The notes: a model not told the origin generated them from the letters alone. 17,214 bases of DNA from Chthoniobacterales bacterium (GCA_025980625.1 JAICXG010000031.1:1-17214), one strand, 5' to 3'. Shown: positions 1-7,353, counted from the stretch's first letter. Program-made: numbers and translations.

Positions 1-146
1 CCATTGAGGACAACCAGATCGTTTTCGCTCGGAGTCAGAACAACCTTTTGCTGCTGGGAAGCGGCGAAAACGATCGCGGCCGCGAGCGCGAGGCAGCCAA
101 CCAAAACCGTGAAACCGCGCAGATGAGAACAAGGTGAAAGGTGCAT
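1..146 (-). CDS. N-terminus of an exported protein (partial)
   Basis: The reading frame starts at ATG 146-144 and runs off the left edge, so only 48 residues are visible. They begin MHLSPCSHLRGF, followed by a long hydrophobic stretch (about residues 11-29) ending in VFAAS and then a polar segment with QQQK. This is a classical Sec signal peptide, probably cleaved near residue 29 or 30. The residues LVGC at 15-18 fit a lipobox loosely, but the hydrophobic run continues beyond the Cys, so ordinary signal peptidase I cleavage is more likely. A TATAAC hexamer (minus strand, 171-166) could be a -10 element, but no convincing -35 lies upstream. The function cannot be told from this piece. Confidence 0.6.
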   Translation of the reverse strand, partial: MHLSPCSHLRGFTVLVGCLALAAAIVFAASQQQKVVLTPSENDLVVLN

Positions 147-270
147 GCCCTGTGGTGTTATGGCTGTTATAGCACTCTCCCCTTACGCTTGGGAAGAGAT
201 TACTTGCGTGCGCCCAAGACCGGTTTTTGGATTTCGCCTTCCCTCGTCTTGCCGCTGCCCGCGATCAAAA

Positions 271-786
271 CTAAATCGCCTTGTACGTCACGGTGATGTT
301 GCGGTAGACGTTGCTTTCCTTTTGCGCGGAAAAATAGAAGAGCTCGAGCGCAGATTTGCCGACGACCCACTGGTAACCGACCAGCGTCTGAATCACATCG
401 GTATCGTTGTCGCGCGAACGTGAGATGAGTCGCCCAGTGCCGTATTTGGAATCAAAGTAGCGGCGGACTTCGCCCATCCGGCTGTTGTAATGCTCGAGCG
501 TCCAATCAGGATACTCATATTGCAGTTCGACCTGGCTCAGCGCGCTTGCCTTGAAGGTAAAAAGCGTCCGTTTCAGCCCGGGATGGATCAAACCTTCCAC
601 CGTCCAGACCTCCTGCCCGTTCTGCGTTTGCCGCTCGACGATCTTGGCTTTCGCGCCCTTCAGGATTTTCTCCACCCGGCTCGCCGGATCATTCCAGCGA
701 AATCCAAACGGCGGCGGAATTTCGTCCGCCACCATCGAGGCTGCGGAAAAAACGAGAAGGGTCGTGATCACCGCGAGGAAGCGCAT
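271..786 (-). CDS. Small exported protein, family not recognised
   Basis: The chosen start is ATG 786-784, giving 171 residues. It begins with a signal peptide (MRFLAVITTLLVFSAASMVA, cleaved near residue 20). A longer in-frame start at 885 would bury this signal behind 33 residues and would run back into the upstream gene, so it is rejected. The mature part starts DEIPPPFGFRWNDPAS and continues with alternating charged and aromatic residues (for example YEYPDWTLEHYNSRMGEV), suggesting a small alpha/beta fold. It ends in a likely beta strand (NVYRNITVTYKAI). It lies 7 bp downstream of the Dabb-type gene on the same strand, so the two are probably co-transcribed. The only SD-like bases before its start are the AGG of a TCGTTAGG word that also holds the stop of the upstream gene. 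No function is assigned. Confidence 0.75.
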   Translation of the reverse strand: MRFLAVITTLLVFSAASMVADEIPPPFGFRWNDPASRVEKILKGAKAKIVERQTQNGQEVWTVEGLIHPGLKRTLFTFKASALSQVELQYEYPDWTLEHYNSRMGEVRRYFDSKYGTGRLISRSRDNDTDVIQTLVGYQWVVGKSALELFYFSAQKESNVYRNITVTYKAI

Positions 787-793
787 GTTTAGC

Positions 794-1210
794 CTAACGA
801 ACAGTAAGGTTGTAGATTTCGTAGTGCCGCACCAGCGGGCCCAGATATCGTCGCATCGTCTCGAAGTGACGCGGGTCGTTTTCATAACGCAGGAGCGCCG
901 CGCGATCGCGAAACGTGATCACGACCGCCAGATCGTAATCCTGGCGGACGTCCGGCCGAAGCGACGGGACAGAGCGAGGGGTTTCGACCTGTACCACACC
1001 TGGTATTCGCTGCAATGAATGCGCCGCCCGAATGAGCGCGGCGCGATCCGCGCTTCGCCCGGGATGGCTCTGCCAGATGAGCACGACGTGCCTCACTTCT
1101 GGCGCGGGCGACGGCGGCGTAAGACAACTGTTGCACAGGAAGAACGCGCTCAGACTCACGATTGCAATTCCGCCGAGCTCGCGACGGCCACTTCTTGGGA
1201 AAAAATTCAT
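794..1210 (-). CDS. Dabb-domain (stress-responsive A/B barrel) protein, probable lipoprotein
   Basis: The 138-residue product starts at ATG 1210-1208. Its N-terminus has basic residues (MNFFPRSGRRE), a hydrophobic stretch and then FLCNSC, so Cys29 (or Cys26) could be lipidated, although the box is not canonical. The mature part, from about residue 38, reads VRHVVLIWQ, then a helix ending at SLQRIPGVVQVE, a second strand YDLAVVITF, RDRAALLRYENDPRH and a final strand after LVRHYE. This matches the ferredoxin-like Dabb family (small dimeric alpha-beta barrels; function often unknown). An in-frame ATG at 1372 would add 54 residues with no family character and hide the signal sequence. AAAGAGG lies only 2 nt before the chosen ATG. 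The stop codon TAG lies inside a TCGTTAGG word (793-800). It is followed 7 bp later by the exported-protein gene. Confidence 0.72.
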   Translation of the reverse strand: MNFFPRSGRRELGGIAIVSLSAFFLCNSCLTPPSPAPEVRHVVLIWQSHPGRSADRAALIRAAHSLQRIPGVVQVETPRSVPSLRPDVRQDYDLAVVITFRDRAALLRYENDPRHFETMRRYLGPLVRHYEIYNLTVR

Positions 1211-1800
1211 TGCCTCTTTGGCCGTTAAAGTTCGGGCAAATTGATCGCTTCGCGAACATTTTTGCGGACCACAACTGCGCAAAAAATTTTGTTCCGAGCG
1301 CGCGGCCCTAACGAAGAATGGTCTCCTCCCTAACGAACTCAAAAGCCCGAGCCCGAGCTCTCCCCAGCGCAAAAATCAACCTGTCAGACTCCATTTTGCG
1401 TCAAGAGCTTTTTGTGCGGGAAAACAAAATAAAATTCGGATTTTTTCTTGTGAGCCGCGCGACCGATTTCTAATCTGAAGCCGCAGGCCGGGAGCAAGCG
1501 AAACCGGGTGTGAACAAGATGTGAACAAGCGCAATGTGTAACTACCAAGCCGAAAGTATGAAGAAAAAGCAGAGTGCAGAAGCAGTAATGGCTGCGGCGG
1601 TTTCCCTGGTGAACTCGCGGGCCAGCGATCTTTCGAAAAATGCGGTTTTTCCCTCGTGTTTCGAACTTTTACATCGGCTCCTTCGGCCCACATTCGCCGC
1701 CGCCGGAGCTGCTTCTCACCGCCGCGGGGACGGTTTTTCTCCTCGTTTCTCTCGATTCCGCGGCGCCGCTGGCGTTATCTAACGCTGTTAACAAGTCGCC
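1211..1800. other. Non-coding region upstream of dnaA; candidate oriC / dnaA control region
   Basis: There is no convincing gene in these 590 bases. The L34 gene (rpmH) often found next to dnaA is absent. The region holds, left to right: two same-strand CCTAACGA words 22 bp apart (1307-1314, 1329-1336); an AT-rich patch (about 1408-1453, with runs such as AAAACAAAATAAAATT and T6) that stands out in GC-rich surroundings and could be an unwinding element; two direct repeats TGTGAACAAG (1509-1518, 1520-1529); and a one-mismatch third copy, TGTTAACAAG, at 1786-1795, just before the dnaA start. The interval 1550-1780 is pyrimidine-rich in parts and shows nothing else I can name. The origin role is inferred from position and repeat content only. 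Confidence 0.45.
1509..1529. repeat. Direct repeat TGTGAACAAG x2, possible DnaA-box variants
   Basis: Two perfect 10-bp copies start at 1509 and 1520, an 11-bp period, so they face the same side of the helix. The complement TTGTTCACA differs from the classical DnaA box TTATCCACA at two positions but keeps the CACA end. A related sequence, TGTGTAACT, lies at 1535-1543. A third copy with one change (TGTTAACAAG) is at 1786-1795. DnaA binding is an inference. The repeats could also be operators for another regulator of dnaA. Confidence 0.45.
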
Positions 1801-3156
1801 ATGGACGAGAAGTGTGCCCAGCTCTGGACGAAGATTTCTGCCGCTCTTAAACCACAGGTCAGCGCCGACACTTTCAAGCGCTGGTTTTCCGCCGTGAAAT
1901 TGACCGGCGCGACCACCGACGAGGTCACGCTTCTCGTTCCGAACAATATTTATCAATTCTGGATCGAGAGTAATCACATGGCCGCGTTGCAGAGTGCGAT
2001 CAGTTCCGTTTTGGGCGCTCCACGTGCCGTCAAATTTGTTTGCGCGGTCGATACCAGCGCCGGTTCCGATGGAGCCGCGCCGCCGAGCTCGGCCGAAGGA
2101 AAAAGTCCTGTTGCCGTCAGCCGGGCCAGCAGCTGCGCCGGTCTTAATCCGCGCAATACTTTTGAGTCCTTCGTGGTCGGGCCTGACAATCAGATCGCGC
2201 ATGCAGCCAGCCTCGCGGTCGCGCAATCGCCGGCCAAGACCTACAACCCGCTCTTCATCTACGGCGGCGTCGGGCTGGGTAAAACCCACCTCATGCAGGC
2301 GATCGGCCACTACATCGTCTCCCGCAGCAAGAACACCCGCGTGATGTATCTCTCAAGCGAGCTTTTCATCAACGAGTTCATCGACGCGATCCAGCACAAC
2401 AACCTCGTCAAATTCCGCAAACGCTATCGTCAATCCGATCTTCTCCTGATCGACGACATCCATTTTCTCGGCGGGAAAGAGCGCTCGCAGGAGGAATTTT
2501 TCCACACCTTCAACACCCTCTTCGATGGACATAAACAGATCGTGCTCTCGAGCGATCGACCAGCTTCGGAAATCGCCAACCTTGAGCATCGGCTCGTCTC
2601 ACGTTTCGAATGGGGACTGACGGCGGAGCTGCAGCCGCCCGATGTTGAAACCCGCCTCGCCATCCTGCGCAAGAAAGCACACACCCTGCACATCAAATTG
2701 CGCGATGAGATCTACGAATTCCTCGCCGATCGGATCAAGACGAACGTGCGCCGGCTCGAGGGCGCGCTCATGCGCGTGGCTTCCTTTGCCTCGCTCAGCG
2801 GCCGGGAGCTGAACTACGAAGTAGTCGAGCATTTGCTCAAGGATATTCTGCAGGAAGAAGCGCGCCGTGCAGTCACGATTGACCAGATCCAGCGGCGCGT
2901 CGCGGAGCATTTCGATGTCCGTCTCGCTGACATGACGAGCAAACGTCGTCCGGCCAACATCGCGTTTCCGCGCCAGATCGCGATGTATCTGGCGCGCGAG
3001 TTAACGAAGGCGTCGCTCAATGAGATCGGTGAAGCTTTCGGCGGGCGCGATCACGGCACCGTCCTGCATGCCTGCAAGCTGGTGAAGAAGCGGATGAAAG
3101 AGCAGGATAAAATCCGGCAAACGATTTCGTTTATCGATTCCGCGCTGCAACGTTAG
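1801..3156 (+). CDS. dnaA: Chromosomal replication initiator protein DnaA
   Basis: DnaA binds origin boxes as an ATP-dependent AAA+ protein, opens the duplex and loads the replicative helicase; it also regulates its own gene. The 451 residues show the full four-domain layout. Domain I (about 1-80) begins MDEKCAQLWTKISAAL and includes the TFKRWF segment. A short Ala/Ser-rich linker covers about 83-115. The AAA+ domain has Walker A GGVGLGKTH (155-163), Walker B LLLIDDIH (214-221), a sensor-1 SSD near 250-252 and sensor-2 NVRRLEGAL (315-323). The DNA-binding domain IV carries the signature LNEIGEAFGGRDHGT (406-420). Length and motifs are normal and all key residues are present. No clear Shine-Dalgarno precedes ATG 1801, but the N-terminus aligns with domain I, which supports this start. 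The TAG stop falls in a one-mismatch CGTTAGGC version of the window's repeated word. dnaN follows after 199 bp. Confidence 0.98.
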   Translation: MDEKCAQLWTKISAALKPQVSADTFKRWFSAVKLTGATTDEVTLLVPNNIYQFWIESNHMAALQSAISSVLGAPRAVKFVCAVDTSAGSDGAAPPSSAEGKSPVAVSRASSCAGLNPRNTFESFVVGPDNQIAHAASLAVAQSPAKTYNPLFIYGGVGLGKTHLMQAIGHYIVSRSKNTRVMYLSSELFINEFIDAIQHNNLVKFRKRYRQSDLLLIDDIHFLGGKERSQEEFFHTFNTLFDGHKQIVLSSDRPASEIANLEHRLVSRFEWGLTAELQPPDVETRLAILRKKAHTLHIKLRDEIYEFLADRIKTNVRRLEGALMRVASFASLSGRELNYEVVEHLLKDILQEEARRAVTIDQIQRRVAEHFDVRLADMTSKRRPANIAFPRQIAMYLARELTKASLNEIGEAFGGRDHGTVLHACKLVKKRMKEQDKIRQTISFIDSALQR

Positions 3157-3160
3157 GCCG

Positions 3161-3176
3161 CGGGGCCGCGGCCCCG
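3161..3176. terminator. 16-bp GC palindrome after dnaA
   Basis: CGGGGCCGCGGCCCCG is a perfect palindrome starting 5 bp after the dnaA stop. RNA from either strand could fold it into a hairpin with essentially no loop. On the plus strand it is followed by AAAA rather than a T-run, so it is not a standard intrinsic terminator. It could be a transcript-end stabilising stem or a protein-binding palindrome. Confidence 0.35.
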
Positions 3177-3178
3177 AA

Positions 3179-3274
3179 AATCGAGAATCGCCAAATCGTA
3201 AATCGGAGAGAAGCCGACCGGCTCCTCCGCGCGCGGAATGAGCGGGACTGAATCATAATTCACGATTTACGATT
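3179..3274. repeat. Opposed AATCG arrays / inverted repeat between dnaA and dnaN
   Basis: The left arm has four AATCG pentamers (3179-3183, 3186-3190, 3194-3198, 3201-3205), spaced 7 to 8 bp apart. The right arm has two complementary CGATT copies (3263-3267, 3270-3274). Within them AATCGTAAATCG (3194-3205) and CGATTTACGATT (3263-3274) are perfect 12-bp inverted repeats around a 57-bp spacer. This could fold as a long hairpin, be a small interspersed element, or act as iterons at a replication origin. The sequence does not decide between these. Confidence 0.6.
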
Positions 3275-3355
3275 CACGGCTTGTCGCTTTGCGGCAGATT
3301 GCGGTTGCCGGATAAAATTGAAAGCTTTACATCTTAACGACTCATTCCCGATTTC

Positions 3356-4453
3356 ATGAAATTTAGCGTCACGAAAGAGAAACTTCTCGAATGTCTGCAG
3401 CAGGTTCAGAACGTCGTCAGTACCCGCACGACCCTTCCGATTCTGTCCAATGTCCTGATGCAGACGAACGGGAATGAAGTTCGCCTAACGACGACCGATC
3501 TCGATGTCGGGGTGCGCGGCAGCTTCGCAGCGCAGGTCGAAAAAGAGGGCGCCACCACGCTTCCGGCGCGCCGTCTTTTCAATATCATCCGCGAGCTGCC
3601 CTCGAGCGAAATCTCCTTCGATGTGGATGGAAAAAACGCCGCCTCGATTCGGAGCGGGCAAAGCTTTTTCAAAATCCTCGGCTTGCCGGAAGAGGAATTC
3701 CCGCCGCTCCCGAAGTTCGACGATTCAAAAGTCGTCACGATCCCGCAGAAAGACCTGCGCGATGGTTTGCGCAAAACCGCCTACGCCATCTCGACCGACG
3801 AAACGCGCTACGTTCTCAACGGCGTCCTCTTTAGTTTCAAGGACAACAAACTTACCCTGGTCGCGACCGATGGGCGCAGGCTCGCGATGGCCGACATCGA
3901 TCTCGAGTTCCCGCGCAGCCACGAAACCGACATCATCGTCCCGACCAAAGCGGTGACCGAATTGCAGCGCTTGCTGACCGATGACGGCGAGGTGCGTGTG
4001 AGTGTCGGCAGCGGTCAGATCGCGTTCGATCTCAATAACACGCTGCTCGTTTCGAAGTTGATCGAAGGAAATTATCCCAACTACAAGCAGGTCATCCCCG
4101 CGGAGATGAAGGAGCGCGTCACCCTCGAGCGCGAAACCTTGCTCAACTCGCTCCGTCGCGTCTCACTTCTCGCCAGCGATAAGTCGAACTCGATCAAACT
4201 TAATTTCTCGAAGAACAACATCGACATCACCGCGAACACCCCGGAAGTGGGCGAAGCGAAGGAATCGCTCCCAGTCGTTTACAAAGGGCGCGAGTTTTCC
4301 ATTGCTTTCAATCCAGAGTTTCTCATGGCGCCGCTGCGCAATCTCGCGGAGGACGAAATCTTCCTCGACCTGATCGACGAAATGAGCCCGGGCGTGGTCA
4401 AGATTCAAAGCCCGTTTCTTTACGTCCTCATGCCGATGCGCATCAGCTCATAA
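3356..4453 (+). CDS. dnaN: DNA polymerase III beta subunit (sliding clamp)
   Basis: The product is the ring-shaped clamp that tethers DNA polymerase III and repair proteins to DNA. It has 365 residues, the usual length (E. coli 366). It starts MKFSVTKEKLLECLQQVQNVV, a typical first-domain opening, followed by RTTLPILSNVLMQ. Later come the second-domain run TRYVLNGVLFSFKDN, the VATDGRRLAMA segment, the linker YPNYKQVIP and the C-terminal MPMRISS, close to the family's MPMRL-type end that lines the partner-binding pocket. Position directly after dnaA is the conserved arrangement. recF, which commonly follows, is absent. Its last 11 bp overlap the end of the convergent glycosyltransferase gene. 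No Shine-Dalgarno is seen before ATG 3356. Confidence 0.98.
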   Translation: MKFSVTKEKLLECLQQVQNVVSTRTTLPILSNVLMQTNGNEVRLTTTDLDVGVRGSFAAQVEKEGATTLPARRLFNIIRELPSSEISFDVDGKNAASIRSGQSFFKILGLPEEEFPPLPKFDDSKVVTIPQKDLRDGLRKTAYAISTDETRYVLNGVLFSFKDNKLTLVATDGRRLAMADIDLEFPRSHETDIIVPTKAVTELQRLLTDDGEVRVSVGSGQIAFDLNNTLLVSKLIEGNYPNYKQVIPAEMKERVTLERETLLNSLRRVSLLASDKSNSIKLNFSKNNIDITANTPEVGEAKESLPVVYKGREFSIAFNPEFLMAPLRNLAEDEIFLDLIDEMSPGVVKIQSPFLYVLMPMRISS

Positions 4454-5381
4454 GTTTGCCTAACGACATCATCACCGCCGGCGGATCGATATCCTTCATC
4501 CGCAGAGTCGGCCCGCGCAGGATCCGCACATTCGGGTTTTGCGGAGCCCAGATCGCTGGATCGGTCGGTCCGTAGAGAAGCAACGACGGCGTGCCGACCG
4601 CAGCCGCGAGATGAGAAATGCCGCTGTCGTGCCCAATAAAGGCGGCGCAGTTGCACAACTCCTTCGCGAGGGCGGTGAGCGGAAGATTCTCAGCGATCTC
4701 AAGCCGCTCGTTAGGCAAAGCCGCTCGCAGTTTGGTTAAGCGTTCCGCGTCGGCTTCACCGCCGACGAGCAGGAGTCGCCGATCCGGATTTTGATCCAGG
4801 AACGTGCCCGCCACTTCGACGAAGCCCGGCAGCGGCCAATTTTTTGATTCGCTCCCGCTGCCGGGATGAATCGCAATCAAATTGGGATCGGGCAATCTCG
4901 TCTCGTTAGGCAAAATTTGCGCTGCCGCATTCTCCAGATACAGGCCCAGCTTTTCCAACGGCCGCGCCAGCTGCCGAGCGGCGTGTTCCCGATCGCTGAT
5001 TTTGCTCGAAGCGCAGATCACGTTCCGCGCTCCGGCGCGGCGCAGGTTGGACGCGAAAATATCGTCCGGATCAAAGAGGTAGCTGACGATTTGCTGAAAA
5101 CTCTGAAAGTATTCCACCAGCTCCGACGCGAGCTCGCTCTCTGGCGCGAAGAAGCTCGCGAGTGGACCGTACTCGATCGAACGCGTCGCGTTTGCGTAGC
5201 CGCTCACTTCGGCCAGCGAGATAATGTGCCGGTAGCCGAGAATTTCGAGATGGGCGCAAGGAAATGCGTCCCGCAGCAGCTTGATCGCCGGCAAAGTGAG
5301 AATGAAGTCGCCGATCGCGCCGCCACGGATGACCAGTATTCGGCTCAAGCCCTCACTCTCGCACGGGTCGACAGTTGTCAT
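4443..5381 (-). CDS. Glycosyltransferase family 9 (heptosyltransferase-like)
   Basis: GT9 enzymes add heptose or related sugars to the lipopolysaccharide core at the inner face of the cytoplasmic membrane. The 312 residues have the two Rossmann-like halves of this family. The N-terminal nucleotide-loop motif is RILVIRGGAIGDFILTLPA (14-32). In the C-terminal half are IAIHPGSGSESKNWPL (169-184), LLLVGGEAD (203-211) and the sugar-nucleotide site FIGHDSGISHLAAAVGTPSL (248-267), followed by LLYGPTDPAIWAP. The start ATG 5381-5379 is supported by TAAGGAGT (minus strand, 5400-5393), 11 nt upstream. The exact sugar is unknown; it could be a different core or exopolysaccharide transferase. Three CCTAACGA-type words lie inside, encoding SLG, PNE and PNE. 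It stands alone, divergent from the ACT gene and convergent with dnaN, rather than in a visible LPS cluster. Confidence 0.9.
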   Translation of the reverse strand: MTTVDPCESEGLSRILVIRGGAIGDFILTLPAIKLLRDAFPCAHLEILGYRHIISLAEVSGYANATRSIEYGPLASFFAPESELASELVEYFQSFQQIVSYLFDPDDIFASNLRRAGARNVICASSKISDREHAARQLARPLEKLGLYLENAAAQILPNETRLPDPNLIAIHPGSGSESKNWPLPGFVEVAGTFLDQNPDRRLLLVGGEADAERLTKLRAALPNERLEIAENLPLTALAKELCNCAAFIGHDSGISHLAAAVGTPSLLLYGPTDPAIWAPQNPNVRILRGPTLRMKDIDPPAVMMSLGKLMS

Positions 5382-5392
5382 CTCGACGAACG

Positions 5393-5400
5393 ACTCCTTA
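5393..5400 (-). promoter_or_regulatory. Shine-Dalgarno of the GT9 gene
   Basis: TAAGGAGT on the minus strand, 11 nt before ATG 5381-5379. The spacing is slightly long but the match is strong and supports that start. Confidence 0.5.
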
Positions 5401-5475
5401 GCTGGAACGGCAGCCCCGATTGTAACTATTCGGTTGCCAGGCTGTCGCGCCCTCCGGCATATTGGCCGACCCGCC

Positions 5476-5479
5476 GGAG
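5476..5479 (+). promoter_or_regulatory. Shine-Dalgarno that decides the ACT-protein start
   Basis: GGAG lies 9 nt before ATG 5489. It favours this ATG over the in-frame TTG at 5462, which has no such site. Confidence 0.5.
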
Positions 5480-5488
5480 CAAGCTCTT

Positions 5489-5959
5489 ATGGCTCCTAAT
5501 TTACCTGAAACCACCTCGAATATCGGCGGTCCACTCGTAAAGCAGTTTTCGATTTTCCTGCCGAACAAGGTGGGCGCGATGCTCGAGATCGTAAAGCTCC
5601 TCGCGACCCGCAATTCCCATATCGTCGCGCTCAGCATCGCCGAACAAACCGACTCGGCGATCGCGCGGATCGTGGTAAGCGATCCGGAAACGGCGGAAAA
5701 CATTTTTCACGAGCACAACGTTCCCTTCGGGATCTGCGAAATGGTGGTAGTGGAATTGCAGGAAGCGGCCACGGAGCTTTCCAAGCTGCTGGCCGCGCTG
5801 CTCATGGCCGAGGTCAACATGCATTTCAGTTATCCCCTGCTCATTCGTCCGCACGGCCGCGCCGCACTCGTCATGCACGTTGACGATGCGGAGTGTGCCT
5901 CTTCGGTTTTGCAGGGTGAAGGGTTTAAGATCCTGAGCCAGGCTGATATCTCGCGCTGA
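5489..5959 (+). CDS. Tandem ACT-domain protein
   Basis: ACT domains bind amino acids or similar small ligands and usually regulate metabolic enzymes. The 156-residue product has two ACT-like units and no catalytic domain. The first (about 17-90) starts VKQFSIFLPNKVGAMLEIVKLLATRNSHIVALSI, with the Gly-containing turn (NKVGAM) typical of the ligand site. The second (about 96-156) has LLMAEVNMHFSYPLLI and AALVMHVDDAECASSVLQGEGFKILS. Free-standing tandem ACT proteins of this size are widespread, and their partners are usually unknown. The start is set by GGAG at a good distance. It is divergent from the GT9 gene, so its own promoter should lie in 5382-5475, where I see no clear consensus. Confidence 0.85.
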   Translation: MAPNLPETTSNIGGPLVKQFSIFLPNKVGAMLEIVKLLATRNSHIVALSIAEQTDSAIARIVVSDPETAENIFHEHNVPFGICEMVVVELQEAATELSKLLAALLMAEVNMHFSYPLLIRPHGRAALVMHVDDAECASSVLQGEGFKILSQADISR

Positions 5960-6026
5960 GCAACAGAGGCATGCGGCATGGGATTGGCTTGAGGTGCGGC
6001 GATGAGCAACGGGCTCGGCGGATGAG

Positions 6027-7202
6027 GTGATTGACACTTTCCGGCGGGCTCGATTAGAGAACGACACCCGCATGAGCATGCTCGCCCTTCGCAGCAGCAC
6101 GAGTGCAGAGAGGATGTTTGCCCTCGCGATGGCGCTGCTCGGCGCGGTGGCGGCGGCTCAGGTGATCGCGACGCTTTACCTCCTCACACGGCCGCAGGAG
6201 AAAGCGCAAACGGCCACGCAACGCGCGGCGGTCGAGGCGCGCCTTTTCGAGCAATCCAAGGCGAGTGCAACTCCCGTGGCCAAACCAGTACAGTTACCCG
6301 CCGTGGTTGGCGTCCCCTCCACCACCGTGCGACCAGTCGCGACGCCGCCGGAATCAGTCGCCGGCACGCTCCTGCAACTCGCGAAAAACTTCCGGCAACG
6401 AGGGGATACAACCAATGCCATTGCCAAACTGCAACAGGCGACCGCGCTCGACCCGGGGAACGCTGAGATTCTGGCCGAGCTCGCCCTCACCTATGAATCG
6501 ATGCAGCTCTTTGACCGCTCGAATGAAGTCTGGCGCCGGCTTCAGTCGTTAGGCGCGGGAGTCGGTCCGCTTTACGATCTGGCCGAACTCAAGCTACGTG
6601 GCGGCATCCCGGTCGTGAGTGGCAGGGCTGCGGCTTCAAACAGCGGCGTGACCGAGGCCGGCGAGAGTGCCGAGATTCCGGAGGGTTCGACCTTCGGCAT
6701 TTCGGAAGCGACCTTGAAACGCGAAACCGATCCGGAGGCGGAGACCAAGCTCCTCCTGCGCATCGCGGTAAAGGTGCGGCCGGACGCGCCGATCGATCAC
6801 ACCAAGGTCAAGATCCAGGTCTTTTTTTATGATGTCGTGAACAACGATAAGATCGTTCTGACCGATGCTGATGTCAGCTACGAGTGGGTCACTCCCGGAC
6901 ACGACTGGGCAGATAGCGGCACCGAGGTTCTGGATGTCACTTATCTGCGCCTGCAACACGCCGAACCCTCTCCCGATGCCGTGACCGCGGCGGAAGTGCC
7001 CGAGTCGGTCGAGAAAGCGCAGCGCGCCGCGCGCAAGCCGGAAGAGACCGCCGGGACGACGACGCCGAGCGAAAGCGGACCGCGCCAATTCCTCGGCTAC
7101 ATCGTGCGCGTTTATTACAAGGACCAGCTCCAGGCTGTGCGCGCCGATCCCCGGCGGCTGCTCGACCTTTTCCCGCCGCCCTACACTGCCCCGCCGCAGT
7201 GA
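6027..7202 (+). CDS. Membrane-anchored TPR protein, function unknown
   Basis: The frame opens at GTG 6027 (391 residues). ATG 6072 or 6078 are possible alternatives that would remove 15 to 17 residues; neither has a strong ribosome site. One transmembrane helix (about 30-53, MFALAMALLGAVAAAQVIATLYLL) is followed by a polar Ala/Gln stretch and a Pro/Val-rich linker (80-108). A TPR-like helical pair follows (about 112-175, with TNAIAKLQQATALDPGNAEILAELALTYESM). The C-terminal half (about 240-325 and 350-391) looks beta-rich, with LLLRIAVKVRPDAPIDHTK, KIQVFFYDVVNN and a final GYIVRVYYKDQL. The most likely topology is a single-span inner-membrane anchor with the rest outside the cytoplasm. The family is not recognised. 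The gene follows the ACT gene after 67 bp and might be co-transcribed with it. Confidence 0.78.
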   Translation: MIDTFRRARLENDTRMSMLALRSSTSAERMFALAMALLGAVAAAQVIATLYLLTRPQEKAQTATQRAAVEARLFEQSKASATPVAKPVQLPAVVGVPSTTVRPVATPPESVAGTLLQLAKNFRQRGDTTNAIAKLQQATALDPGNAEILAELALTYESMQLFDRSNEVWRRLQSLGAGVGPLYDLAELKLRGGIPVVSGRAAASNSGVTEAGESAEIPEGSTFGISEATLKRETDPEAETKLLLRIAVKVRPDAPIDHTKVKIQVFFYDVVNNDKIVLTDADVSYEWVTPGHDWADSGTEVLDVTYLRLQHAEPSPDAVTAAEVPESVEKAQRAARKPEETAGTTTPSESGPRQFLGYIVRVYYKDQLQAVRADPRRLLDLFPPPYTAPPQ

Positions 7203-7353
7203 TGCAGGTAATCCTTCACCAGCAAGCGGAGATAGGTCAGCCGCTCGTCGCGCGCCGCAAAACCGGTTGCTTAAGGGTGAAGCTACGGAGCAAACGGCGC
7301 TGAGCCGGCGGCGCAACTTTCATCTCTCACGACTTGCGGTATTTTACGCGCCT

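Noticed and set aside
1534..1782. 82-residue open frame just before dnaA
   Set aside because: Its composition is Ala/Arg/Ser-rich without a recognisable motif, it lacks a ribosome site, and it spans the repeat-bearing control region. It does not resemble L34.
4866..5540. 224-residue plus-strand frame opposite the glycosyltransferase
   Set aside because: It is an antisense shadow: rich in Arg and Gln, with no domain, while the minus strand encodes clear GT9 motifs throughout.
5501..6100. 199-residue minus-strand frame opposite the ACT gene
   Set aside because: It is an antisense shadow without motifs; the plus strand encodes two ACT domains with a good ribosome site.
6636..7316. 226-residue minus-strand frame opposite the TPR anchor gene
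   Set aside because: It has no motif, its composition is that of an antisense GC-rich frame, and it has no signal or conserved pattern.
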